Source of the DNA: Rallus limicola
Lineage: Eukaryota > Chordata > Aves > Gruiformes > Rallidae
Assembly: GCA_022605955.1 (NCBI GenBank)
Contig: JAKCOZ010000251.1
Coordinates: forward strand, 248,001-312,000
Direction of reading: 5' to 3'
DNA: 64,000 nucleotides
The position numbers and the translations under genes are program-made. The notes under the pieces were generated by a model. That model searched no databases and was not told the DNA's origin. It worked only from the letters and a program-made list of their open reading frames with translations. Positions 24,401 to 36,450 of the stretch are shown here, in pieces. Numbering within the stretch: the first letter of the stretch is position 1; every line of letters begins with the position of its first letter.

Positions 24401-27400
24401 TTACTTTGGGAGTTATTGCTGGACGTTTAGCATGTTTTGAACTGCAGTCTGCTAGGGCCGAGAAAAGCACCGTAGGAGGTTCCAGGCATGTTCCCTCTTT
24501 CCAGGCAAAGGAAAAGGCTGAGAGCCAAAGTGACAGGGTCTGCTCGTGTGTCCTGTTAGGGGGTTTCAGACAAGCTATGCCTTTCAGGCCTAGCTTCTTT
24601 ACTTTGGGAGTTATTGCTGGACGTTTAGCATGTTTTGAACTGCAGTCTGCTAGGGCCGAGAAAAGCACCGTAGGAGGTTCCAGGCATGTTCCCTCTTTCC
24701 AGGCAAAGGAAAAGGCTGAGAGCCAAAGTGACAGGGTCTGCTCGTGTGTCCTGTTAGGAGGTTTCAGACAAGCTATGCCTTTCAGGCCTAGCTTCTTTAC
24801 TTTGGGAGTTATTGCTGGATGTTTAGCATGTTTTGAACTGCAGTCTGCTAGGGCCGAGAAAAGCACCGTAGGAGGTTCCAGGCATGTTCCCTCTTTCCAG
24901 GCAAAGGAAAAGGCTGAGAGCCAAAGTGACAGGGTCTGCTCGTGTGTCCTGTTAGGAGGTTTCAGACAAGCTATGACTTTCAGGCCTAGCTTCTTTACTT
25001 TGGGAGTTATTGCTGGACGTTTAGCATGTTTTGAACTGCAGTCTGCTAGGGCCGAGAAAAGCACCGTAGGAGGTTCCAGGCATGTTCCCTCTTTCCAGGC
25101 AAAGGAAAAGGCTGAGAGCCAAAGTGACAGGGTCTGCTCGTGTGTCCTGTTAGGAGGTTTCAGACAAGCTATGACTTTATGCCTAGCTTCTTTACTTTGG
25201 GAGTTATTGCTGGACGTTTAGCATGTTTTGAACTGCAGTCTGCTAGGGCCGAGAAAAGCACCGTAGGAGGTTCCAGGCATGTTCCCTCTTTCCAGGCAAA
25301 GGAAAAGGCTGAGAGCCAAAGTGACAGGGTCTGCTTGTGTGTCCTGTTAGGAGGTTTCAGACGAGCTATGCCTTTCAGGCCTAGCTTCTTTACTTTGGGA
25401 GTTATTGCTGGACGTTTAGCATGTTTTGAACTGCAGTCTGCTAGGGCCGAGAAAAGCACCGTAGGAGGTTCCAGGCATGTTCCCTCTTTCCAGGCAAAGG
25501 AAAAGGCTGAGAGCCAAAGTGACAGGGTCTGCTCGTGTGTCCTGTTAGGAGGTTTCAGACAAGCTATGCCTTTCAGGCCTAGCTTCTTTACTTTGGGAGT
25601 TATTGCTGGATGTTTAGCATGTTTTGAACTGCAGTCTGCTAGGGCCGAGAAAAGCACCGTAGGAGGTTCCAGGCATGTTCCCTCTTTCCAGGCAAAGGAA
25701 AAGGCTGAGAGCCAAAGTGACAGGGTCTGCTCGTGTGTCCTGTTAGGAGGTTTCAGACGAGCTATGCCTTTCAGGCCTAGCTTCTTTACTTTGGAGTTAT
25801 TGCTGGACGTTTAGCATGTTTTGAACTGCAGTCTGCTAGGGCCGAGAAAAGCACCGTAGGAGGTTCCAGGCATGTTCCCTCTTTCCAGGCAAAGGAAAAG
25901 GCTGAGAGCCAAAGTGACAGGGTCTGCTCGTGTGTCCTGTTAGGGGGTTTCAGACAAGCTATGCCTTTCAGGCCTAGCTTCTTTACTTTGGGAGTTATTG
26001 CTGGACGTTTAGCATGTTTTGAACTGCAGTCTGCTAGGGCCGAGAAAAGCACCGTAGGAGGTTCCAGGCATGTTCCCTCTTTCCAGGCAAAGGAAAAGGC
26101 TGAGAGCCAAAGTGACAGGGTCTGCTCGTGTGTCCTGTTAGGAGGTTTCAGACAAGCTATGACTTTCAGGCCTAGCTTCTTTACTTTGGGAGTTATTGCT
26201 GGACGTTTAGCATGTTTTGAACTGCAGTCTGCTAGGGCCGAGAAAAGCACCGTAGGAGGTTCCAGGCATGTTCCCTCTTTCCAGGCAAAGGAAAAGGCTG
26301 AGAGCCAAAGTGACAGGGTCTGCTCGTGTGTCCTGTTAGGAGGTTTCAGACGAGCTATGCCTTTCAGGCCTAGCTTCTTTACTTTGGGAGTTATTGCTGG
26401 ACGTTTAGCATGTTTTGAACTGCAGTCTGCTAGGGCCGAGAAAAGCACCGTAGGAGGTTCCAGGCATGTTCCCTCTTTCCAGGCAAAGGAAAAGGCTGAG
26501 AGCCAAAGTGACAGGGTCTGCTCGTGTGTCCTGTTAGGAGGTTTCAGACAAGCTATGCCTTTCAGGCCTAGCTTCTTTACTTTGGGAGTTATTGCTGGAT
26601 GTTTAGCATGTTTTGAACTGCAGTCTGCTAGGGCCGAGAAAAGCACCGTAGGAGGTTCCAGGCATGTTCCCTCTTTCCAGGCAAAGGAAAAGGCTGAGAG
26701 CCAAAGTGACAGGGTCTGCTCGTGTGTCCTGTTAGGAGGTTTCAGACGAGCTATGCCTTTCAGGCCTAGCTTCTTTACTTTGGAGTTATTGCTGGACGTT
26801 TAGCATGTTTTGAACTGCAGTCTGCTAGGGCCGAGAAAAGCACCGTAGGAGGTTCCAGGCATGTTCCCTCTTTCCAGGCAAAGGAAAAGGCTGAGAGCCA
26901 AAGTGACAGGGTCTGCTCGTGTGTCCTGTTAGGGGGTTTCAGACAAGCTATGCCTTTCAGGCCTAGCTTCTTTACTTTGGGAGTTATTGCTGGACGTTTA
27001 GCATGTTTTGAACTGCAGTCTGCTAGGGCCGAGAAAAGCACCGTAGGAGGTTCCAGGCATGTTCCCTCTTTCCAGGCAAAGGAAAAGGCTGAGAGCCAAA
27101 GTGACAGGGTCTGCTCGTGTGTCCTGTTAGGAGGTTTCAGACAAGCTATGACTTTATGCCTAGCTTCTTTACTTTGGGAGTTATTGCTGGACGTTTAGCA
27201 TGTTTTGAACTGCAGTCTGCTAGGGCCGAGAAAAGCACCGTAGGAGGTTCCAGGCATGTTCCCTCTTTCCAGGCAAAGGAAAAGGCTGAGAGCCAAAGTG
27301 ACAGGGTCTGCTCGTGTGTCCTGTTAGGAGGTTTCAGACGAGCTATGCCTTTCAGGCCTAGCTTCTTTACTTTGGGAGTTATTGCTGGACGTTTAGCATG

Positions 27401-28531
27401 TTTTGAACAGCAGTCTGCTAGGGCCGAGAAAAGCACCGTAGGAGGTTCCAGGCATGTTCCCTCTTTCCAGGCAAAGGAAAAGGCTGAGAGCCAAAGTGAC
27501 AGGGTCTGCTCGTGTGTCCTGTTAGGAGGTTTCAGACGAGCTATGCCTTTCAGGCCTAGCTTCTTTACTTTGGGAGTTATTGCTGGACGTTTAGCATGTT
27601 TTGAACTGCAGTCTGCTAGGGCCGAGAAAAGCACCGTAGGAGGTTCCAGGCATGTTCCCTCTTTCCAGGCAAAGGAAAAGGCTGAGAGCCAAAGTGACAG
27701 GGTCTGCTCGTGTGTCCTGTTAGGGGGTTTCAGACAAGCTATGCCTTTCAGGCCTAGCTTCTTTACTTTGGGAGTTATTGCTGGACGTTTAGCATGTTTT
27801 GAACTGCAGTCTGCTAGGGCCGAGAAAAGCACCGTAGGAGGTTCCAGGCATGTTCCCTCTTTCCAGGCAAAGGAAAAGGCTGAGAGCCAAAGTGACAGGG
27901 TCTGCTCGTGTGTCCTGTTAGGAGGTTTCAGACAAGCTATGCCTTTCAGGCCTAGCTTCTTTACTTTGGGAGTTATTGCTGGATGTTTAGCATGTTTTGA
28001 ACTGCAGTCTGCTAGGGCCGAGAAAAGCACCGTAGGAGGTTCCAGGCATGTTCCCTCTTTCCAGGCAAAGGAAAAGGCTGAGAGCCAAAGTGACAGGGTC
28101 TGCTCGTGTGTCCTGTTAGGAGGTTTCAGACAAGCTATGACTTTCAGGCCTAGCTTCTTTACTTTGGGAGTTATTGCTGGACGTTTAGCATGTTTTGAAC
28201 TGCAGTCTGCTAGGGCCGAGAAAAGCACCGTAGGAGGTTCCAGGCATGTTCCCTCTTTCCAGGCAAAGGAAAAGGCTGAGAGCCAAAGTGACAGGGTCTG
28301 CTCGTGTGTCCTGTTAGGAGGTTTCAGACAAGCTATGACTTTATGCCTAGCTTCTTTACTTTGGGAGTTATTGCTGGACGTTTAGCATGTTTTGAACTGC
28401 AGTCTGCTAGGGCCGAGAAAAGCACCGTAGGAGGTTCCAGGCATGTTCCCTCTTTCCAGGCAAAGGAAAAGGCTGAGAGCCAAAGTGACAGGGTCTGCTC
28501 GTGTGTCCTGTTAGGAGGTTTCAGACGAGCT
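21410..28531. repeat. Mosaic zone with repeated one-base-short monomers
   Basis: Thirty-six monomers lie between the two long-range copies. Short ATGACTTTATGCC monomers start at 24380, 25171, 27148 and 28335. Short GG monomers start at 25764 and 26753. A copy of the 988-bp cassette occupies 25171-26158, with a private C-to-T at 25336. The G100T change at 21905 and TCGTCTGTCC at 22371 are shared with the 32-33 kb region. The PstI site is lost at 27410 (GAACAGCAG). Confidence 0.8.
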
Positions 28532-31500
28532 ATGCCTTTCAGGCCTAGCTTCTTTACTTTGGGAGTTATTGCTGGACGTTTAGCATGTTTTGAACTGCAG
28601 TCTGCTAGGGCCGAGAAAAGCACCGTAGGAGGTTCCAGGCATGTTCCCTCTTTCCAGGCAAAGGAAAAGGCTGAGAGCCAAAGTGACAGGGTCTGCTCGT
28701 GTGTCCTGTTAGGAGGTTTCAGACAAGCTATGCCTTTCAGGCCTAGCTTCTTTACTTTGGGAGTTATTGCTGGATGTTTAGCATGTTTTGAACTGCAGTC
28801 TGCTAGGGCCGAGAAAAGCACCGTAGGAGGTTCCAGGCATGTTCCCTCTTTCCAGGCAAAGGAAAAGGCTGAGAGCCAAAGTGACAGGGTCTGCTCGTGT
28901 GTCCTGTTAGGAGGTTTCAGACGAGCTATGCCTTTCAGGCCTAGCTTCTTTACTTTGGAGTTATTGCTGGACGTTTAGCATGTTTTGAACTGCAGTCTGC
29001 TAGGGCCGAGAAAAGCACCGTAGGAGGTTCCAGGCATGTTCCCTCTTTCCAGGCAAAGGAAAAGGCTGAGAGCCAAAGTGACAGGGTCTGCTCGTGTGTC
29101 CTGTCAGGAGGTTTCAGACAAGCTATGCCTTTCAGGCCTAGCTTCTTTACTTTGGGAGTTATTGCTGGACGTTTAGCATGTTTTGAACTGCAGTCTGCTA
29201 GGGCCGAGAAAAGCACCGTAGGAGGTTCCAGGCATGTTCCCTCTTTCCAGGCAAAGGAAAAGGCTGAGAGCCAAAGTGACAGGGTCTACTCGTGTGTCCT
29301 GTTAGGAGGTTTCAGACAAGCTATGCCTTTCAGGCCTAGCTTCTTTACTTTGGGAGTTATTGCTGGACGTTTAGCATGTTTTGAACTGCAGTCTGCTAGG
29401 GCCGAGAAAAGCACCGTAGGAGGTTCCAGGCATGTTCCCTCTTTCCAGGCAAAGGAAAAGGCTGAGAGTCAAAGTGACAGGGTCTGCTCGTGTGTCCTGT
29501 TAGGAGGTTTCAGACAAGCTATGCCTTTCAGGCCTAGCTTCTTTACTTTGGGAGTTATTGCTGGACGTTTAGCATGTTTTGAACTGCAGTCTGCTAGGGC
29601 CGAGAAAAGCACCGTAGGAGGTTCCAGGCATGTTCCCTCTTTCCAGGCAAAGGAAAAGGCTGAGAGCCAAAGTGACAGGGTCTGCTCGTGTGTCCTGTTA
29701 GGAGGTTTCAGACAAGCTATGCCTTTCAGGCCTAGCTTCTTTACTTTGGGAGTTATTGCTGGACGTTTAGCATGTTTTGAACTGCAGTCTGCTAGGGCCG
29801 AGAAAAGCACCGTAGGAGGTTCCAGGCATGTTCCCTCTTTCTAGGCAAAGGAAAAGGCTGAGAGCCAAAGTGACAGGGTCTGCTCGTGTGTCCTGTTAGG
29901 AGGTTTCAGAGGAGCTATGCCTTTCAGGCCTAGCTTCTTTACTTTGGGAGTTATTGCTGGACGTTTAGCATGTTTTGAACTGCAGTCTGCTAGGGCCGAG
30001 AAAAGCACCGTAGGAGGTTCCAGGCATGTTCCCTCTTTCCAGGCAAAGGAAAAGGCTGAGAGCCAAAGTTACAGGGTCTGCTCGTGTGTCCTGTTAGGAG
30101 ATTTCAGACGAGCTATGCCTTTCAGGCCTAGCTTCTTTACTTTGGGAGTTATTGCTGGACGTTTAGCATGTTTTGAACTGCAGTCTGCTAGGGCCGAGAA
30201 AAGCACCGTAGGAGGTTCCAGGCATGTTCCCTCTTTCCAGGCAAAGGAAAATGCTGAGAGCCAAAGTGACAGGGTCTGCTCGTGTGTCCTGTTAGGGGGT
30301 TTCAGACAAGCTATGCCTTTCAGGCCTAGCTTCTTTACTTTGGGAGTTATTGCTGGACGTTTAGCATGTTTTGAACTGCAGTCTGCTAGGGCCGAGAAAA
30401 GCACCGTAGGAGGTTCCAGGCATGTTCCCTCTTTCCAGGCAAAGGAAAAGGCTGAGAGCCAAAGTGACAGGGTCTGCTCGTGTGTCCTGTTAGGAGGTTT
30501 CAGACAAGCTATGCCTTTCAGGCCTAGCTTCTTTACTTTGGGAGTTATTGCTGGACGTTTAGCATGTTTTGAACTGCAGTCTGCTAGGGCCGAGAAAAGC
30601 ACCGTAGGAGGTTCCAGGCATGTTCCCTCTTTCCAGGCAAAGGAAAAGGCTGAGAGTCAAAGTGACAGGGTCTGCTCGTGTGTCCTGTTAGGAGGTTTCA
30701 GACAAGCTATGCCTTTCAGGCCTAGCTTCTTTACTTTGGGAGTTATTGCTGGACGTTTAGCATGTTTTGAACTGCAGTCTGCTAGGGCCGAGAAAAGCAC
30801 CGTAGGAGGTTCCAGGCATGTTCCCTCTTTCCAGGCAAAGGAAAAGGCTGAGAGCCAAAGTGACAGGGTCTGCTCGTGTGTCCTGTTAGGAGGTTTCAGA
30901 CAAGCTATGCCTTTCAGGCCTAGCTTCTTTACTTTGGCAGTTATTGCTGGACGTTTAGCATGTTTTGAACTGCAGTCTGCTAGGGCCGAGAAAAGCACCG
31001 TAGGAGGTTCCAGGCATGTTCCCTCTTTCCAGGCAAAGGAAAAGGCTGAGAGCCAAAGTGACAGGGTCTGCTCGTGTGTCCTGTTAGGAGGTTTCAGACA
31101 AGCTATGACTTTCAGGCCTAGCTTCTTTACTTTGGGAGTTATTGCTGGACGTTTAGCATGTTTTGAACTGCAGTCTGCTAGGGCCGAGAAAAGCACCGTA
31201 GGAGGTTCCAGGCATGTTCCCTCTTTCCAGGCAAAGGAAAAGGCTGAGAGCCAAAGTGACAGGGTCTGCTCGTGTGTCCTGTTAGGAGGTTTCAGACGAG
31301 CTATGCCTTTCAGGCCTAGCTTCTTTACTTTGGGAGTTATTGCTGGACGTTTAGCATGTTTTGAACTGCAGTCTGCTAGGGCCGAGAAAAGCACCGTAGG
31401 AGGTTCCAGGCATGTTCCCTCTTTCCAGGCAAAGGAAAAGGCTGAGAGCCAAAGTGACAGGGTCTGCTCGTGTGTCCTGTCAGGAGGTTTCAGACGAGCT

Positions 31501-31897
31501 ATGCCTTTCAGGCCTAGCTTCTTTACTTTGGGAGTTATTGCTGGACGTTTAGCATGTTTTGAACTGCAGTCTGCTAGGGCCGAGAAAAGCACCGTAGGAG
31601 GTTCCAGGCATGTTCCCTCTTTCCAGGCAAAGGAAAAGGCTGAGAGCCAAAGTGACAGGGTCTGCTCGTGTGTCCTGTTAGGAGGTTTCAGACGAGCTAT
31701 GCCTTTCAGGCCTAGCTTCTTTACTTTGGGAGTTATTGCTGGATGTTTAGCATGTTTTGAACTGCAGTCTGCTAGGGCCGAGAAAAGCACCGTAGGAGGT
31801 TCCAGGCATGTTCCCTCTTTCCAGGCAAAGGAAAAGGCTGAGAGCCAAAGTGACAGGGTCTGCTCGTGTGTCCTGTTTAGGGGGTTTCAGACAAGCT
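28532..31897. repeat. 17-monomer long-range duplicated block, copy B (3,366 bp)
   Basis: It repeats the marker series of 18045-21409 in the same order, including a nine-mer HOR unit at 28928-30708. Differences seen are G-to-T at 30070, G-to-A at 30101 and one extra T in the run at 31876-31878, all private to this copy. Beyond 31897 the two copies stop matching. Confidence 0.87.
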
Positions 31898-32293
31898 ATG
31901 CCTTTCAGGCCTAGCTTCTTTACTTTGGGAGTTATTGCTGGACGTTTAGCATGTTTTGAACTGCAGTCTGCTAGGGCCGAGAAAAGCACCGTAGGAGGTT
32001 CCAGGCATGTTCCCTCTTTCCAGGCAAAGGAAAAGGCTGAGAGCCAAAGTGACAGGGTCTGCTCGTGTGTCCTGTTAGGAGGTTTCAGACAAGCTATGCC
32101 TTTCAGGCCTAGCTTCTTTACTTTGGGAGTTATTGCTGGACGTTTAGCATGTTTTGAACTGCAGTCTGCTAGGGCCGAGAAAAGCACCGTAGGAGGTTCC
32201 AGGCATGTTCCCTCTTTCCAGGCAAAGGAAAAGGCTGAGAGCCAAAGTGACAGGGTCTGCTCGTGTGTCCTGTTAGGAGGTTTCAGACGAGCT

Positions 32294-32689
32294 ATGCCTT
32301 TCAGGCCTAGCTTCTTTACTTTGGGAGTTATTGCTGGACGTTTAGCATGTTTTGAACTGCAGTCTGCTAGGGCCGAGAAAAGCACCGTAGGATGTTCCAG
32401 GCATGTTCCCTCTTTCCAGGCAAAGGAAAAGGCTGAGAGCCAAAGTGACAGGGTCTGCTCGTGTGTCCTGTTAGGAGGTTTCAGACGAGCTATGCCTTTC
32501 AGGCCTAGCTTCTTTACTTTGGGAGTTATTGCTGGATGTTTAGCATGTTTTGAACTGCAGTCTGCTAGGGCCGAGAAAAGCACCGTAGGAGGTTCCAGGC
32601 ATGTTCCCTCTTTCCAGGCAAAGGAAAAGGCTGAGAGCCAAAGTGACAGGGTCTGCTCGTGTGTCCTGTTAGGAGGTTTCAGACGAGCT
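32294..32689. repeat. G100T dimer, copy 1 (396 bp)
   Basis: The first monomer has GATGTTCC (G100T at 32393) and ends in A194G; the second has C46T and A194G. In the related region near 21806 this dimer is present once; here it is present twice in tandem. Confidence 0.85.
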
Positions 32690-33085
32690 ATGCCTTTCAG
32701 GCCTAGCTTCTTTACTTTGGGAGTTATTGCTGGACGTTTAGCATGTTTTGAACTGCAGTCTGCTAGGGCCGAGAAAAGCACCGTAGGATGTTCCAGGCAT
32801 GTTCCCTCTTTCCAGGCAAAGGAAAAGGCTGAGAGCCAAAGTGACAGGGTCTGCTCGTGTGTCCTGTTAGGAGGTTTCAGACGAGCTATGCCTTTCAGGC
32901 CTAGCTTCTTTACTTTGGGAGTTATTGCTGGATGTTTAGCATGTTTTGAACTGCAGTCTGCTAGGGCCGAGAAAAGCACCGTAGGAGGTTCCAGGCATGT
33001 TCCCTCTTTCCAGGCAAAGGAAAAGGCTGAGAGCCAAAGTGACAGGGTCTGCTCGTGTGTCCTGTTAGGGGGTTTCAGACAAGCT
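32690..33085. repeat. G100T dimer, copy 2 (396 bp)
   Basis: It is a tandem duplicate of the preceding 396 bp, with G100T at 32789 and C46T in the second monomer. That second monomer ends with A183G and GACAAGCT, like the one at 22004, so this copy keeps the original right junction. Confidence 0.85.
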
Positions 33086-36000
33086 ATGCCTTTCAGGCCT
33101 AGCTTCTTTACTTTGGGAGTTATTGCTGGACGTTTAGCATGTTTTGAACTGCAGTCTGCTAGGGCCGAGAAAAGCACCGTAGGAGGTTCCAGGCATGTTC
33201 CCTCTTTCCAGGCAAAGGAAAAGGCTGAGAGCCAAAGTGACAGGGTCTGCTCGTCTGTCCTGTCAGGAGGTTTCAGACGAGCTATGCCTTTCAGGCCTAG
33301 CTTCTTTACTTTGGGAGTTATTGCTGGACGTTTAGCATGTTTTGAACTGCAGTCTGCTAGGGCCGAGAAAAGCACCGTAGGAGGTTCCAGGCATGTTCCC
33401 TCTTTCCAGGCAAAGGAAAAGGCTGAGAGTCAAAGTGACAGGGTCTGCTCGTGTGTCCTGTTAGGAGGTTTCAGACAAGCTATGCCTTTCAGGCCTAGCT
33501 TCTTTACTTTGGGAGTTATTGCTGGACGTTTAGCATGTTTTGAACTGCAGTCTGCTAGGGCCGAGAAAAGCACCGTAGGAGGTTCCAGGCATGTTCCCTC
33601 TTTCCAGGCAAAGGAAAAGGCTGAGAGCCAAAGTGACAGGGTCTACTCGTGTGTCCTGTTAGGAGGTTTCAGACAAGCTATGCCTTTCAGGCCTAGCTTC
33701 TTTACTTTGGGAGTTATTGCTGGACGTTTAGCATGTTTTGAACTGCAGTCTGCTAGGGCCGAGAAAAGCACCGTAGGAGGTTCCAGGCATGTTCCCTCTT
33801 TCCAGGCAAAGGAAAAGGCTGAGAGTCAAAGTGACAGGGTCTGCTCGTGTGTCCTGTTAGGAGGTTTCAGACAAGCTATGCCTTTCAGGCCTAGCTTCTT
33901 TACTTTGGGAGTTATTGCTGGACGTTTAGCATGTTTTGAACTGCAGTCTGCTAGGGCCGAGAAAAGCACCGTAGGAGGTTCCAGGCATGTTCCCTCTTTC
34001 CAGGCAAAGGAAAAGGCTGAGAGTCAAAGTGACAGGGTCTGCTCGTGTGTCCTGTTAGGAGGTTTCAGACAAGCTATGCCTTTCAGGCCTAGCTTCTTTA
34101 CTTTGGGAGTTATTGCTGGACGTTTAGCATGTTTTGAACTGCAGTCTGCTAGGGCCGAGAAAAGCACCGTAGGAGGTTCCAGGCATGTTCCCTCTTTCCA
34201 GGCAAAGGAAAAGGCTGAGAGCCAAAGTGACAGGGTCTGCTCGTGTGTCCTGTTAGGAGGTTTCAGACAAGCTATGCCTTTCAGGCCTAGCTTCTTTACT
34301 TTGGCAGTTATTGCTGGATGTTTAGCATGTTTTGAACTGCAGTCTGCTAGGGCCGAGAAAAGCACCGTAGGAGGTTCCAGGCATGTTCCCTCTTTCCAGG
34401 CAAAGGAAAAGGCTGAGAGCCAAAGTGACAGGGTCTGCTCGTGTGTCCTGTTAGGAGGTTTCAGACAAGCTATGACTTTCAGGCCTAGCTTCTTTACTTT
34501 GGGAGTTATTGCTGGACGTTTAGCATGTTTTGAACTGCAGTCTGCTAGGGCCGAGAAAAGCACCGTAGGAGGTTCCAGGCATGTTCCCTCTTTCCAGGCA
34601 AAGGAAAAGGCTGAGAGCCAAAGTGACAGGGTCTGCTCGTGTGTCCTGTTAGGAGGTTTCAGACGAGCTATGCCTTTCAGGCCTAGCTTCTTTACTTTGG
34701 GAGTTATTGCTGGACGTTTAGCATGTTTTGAACTGCAGTCTGCTAGGGCCGAGAAAAGCACCGTAGGAGGTTCCAGGCATGTTCCCTCTTTCCAGGCAAA
34801 GGAAAAGGCTGAGAGCCAAAGTGACAGGGTCTGCTCGTGTGTCCTGTTAGGAGGTTTCAGACGAGCTATGCCTTTCAGGCCTAGCTTCTTTACTTTGGGA
34901 GTTATTGCTGGATGTTTAGCATGTTTTGAACTGCAGTCTGCTAGGGCCGAGAAAAGCACCGTAGGAGGTTCCAGGCATGTTCCCTCTTTCCAGGCAAAGG
35001 AAAAGGCTGAGAGCCAAAGTGACAGGGTCTGCTGTGTGTCCTGTTAGGGGGTTTCAGACAAGCTATGCCTTTCAGGCCTAGCTTCTTTACTTTGGGAGTT
35101 ATTGCTGGACGTTTAGCATGTTTTGAACTGCAGTCTGCTAGGGCCGAGAAAAGCACCGTAGGAGGTTCCAGGCATGTTCCCTCTTTCCAGGCAAAGGAAA
35201 AGGCTGAGAGCCAAAGTGACAGGGTCTGCTCGTGTGTCCTGTCAGGAGGTTTCAGACAAGCTATGCCTTTCAGGCCTAGCTTCTTTACTTTGGGAGTTAT
35301 TGCTGGACGTTTAGCATGTTTTGAACTGCAGTCTGCTAGGGCCGAGAAAAGCACCGTAGGAGGTTCCAGGCATGTTCCCTCTTTCCAGGCAAAGGAAAAG
35401 GCTGAGAGCCAAAGTGACAGGGTCTGCTCGTGTGTCCTGTTAGGAGGTTTCAGACGAGCTATGCCTTTCAGGCCTAGCTTCTTTACTTTGGGAGTTATTG
35501 CTGGATGTTTAGCATGTTTTGAACTGCAGTCTGCTAGGGCCGAGAAAAGCACCGTAGGAGGTTCCAGGCATGTTCCCTCTTTCCAGGCAAAGGAAAAGGC
35601 TGAGAGCCAAAGTGACAGGGTCTGCTCGTGTGTCCTGTTAGGGGGTTTCAGACAAGCTATGCCTTTCAGGCCTAGCTTCTTTACTTTGGGAGTTATTGCT
35701 GGACGTTTAGCATGTTTTGAACTGCAGTCTGCTAGGGCCGAGAAAAGCACCGTAGGAGGTTCCAGGCATGTTCCCTCTTTCCAGGCAAAGGAAAAGGCTG
35801 AGAGCCAAAGTGACAGGGTCTGCTCGTCTGTCCTGTCAGGAGGTTTCAGACAAGCTATGCCTTTCAGGCCTAGCTTCTTTACTTTGGGAGTTATTGCTGG
35901 ACGTTTAGCATGTTTTGAACTGCAGTCTGCTAGGGCCGAGAAAAGCACCGTAGGAGGTTCCAGGCATGTTCCCTCTTTCCAGGCAAAGGAAAAGGCTGAG

Positions 36001-36450
36001 AGCCAAAGTGACAGGGTCTGCTCGTGTGTCCTGTTAGGAGGTTTCAGACGAGCTATGCCTTTCAGGCCTAGCTTCTTTACTTTGGGAGTTATTGCTGGAC
36101 GTTTAGCATGTTTTGAACTGCAGTCTGCTAGGGCCGAGAAAAGCACCGTAGGAGGTTCCAGGCATGTTCCCTCTTTCCAGGCAAAGGAAAAGGCTGAGAG
36201 TCAAAGTGACAGGGTCTGCTCGTGTGTCCTGTTAGGAGGTTTCAGACAAGCTATGCCTTTCAGGCCTAGCTTCTTTACTTTGGGAGTTATTGCTGGACGT
36301 TTAGCATGTTTTGAACTGCAGTCTGCTAGGGCCGAGAAAAGCACCGTAGGAGGTTCCAGGCATGTTCCCTCTTTCCAGGCAAAGGAAAAGGCTGAGAGCC
36401 AAAGTGACAGGGTCTGCTCGTGTGTCCTGTTAGGAGGTTTCAGACAAGCT

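Larger units (their letters stand above)
31898..36450. repeat. Mosaic HOR zone with a local dimer expansion
   Basis: Twenty-three monomers. It includes two tandem copies of a G100T dimer, TCGTCTGTCC at 33255 and 35828, G164A at 33645 followed by C147T monomers, a G32C/C46T monomer at 34274, and a one-base deletion (CTGCTGTGTG) at 35033 in the monomer starting at 34868. The order from G164A to the deletion is seen again at 39611-41399, with one extra monomer there. Confidence 0.8.
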
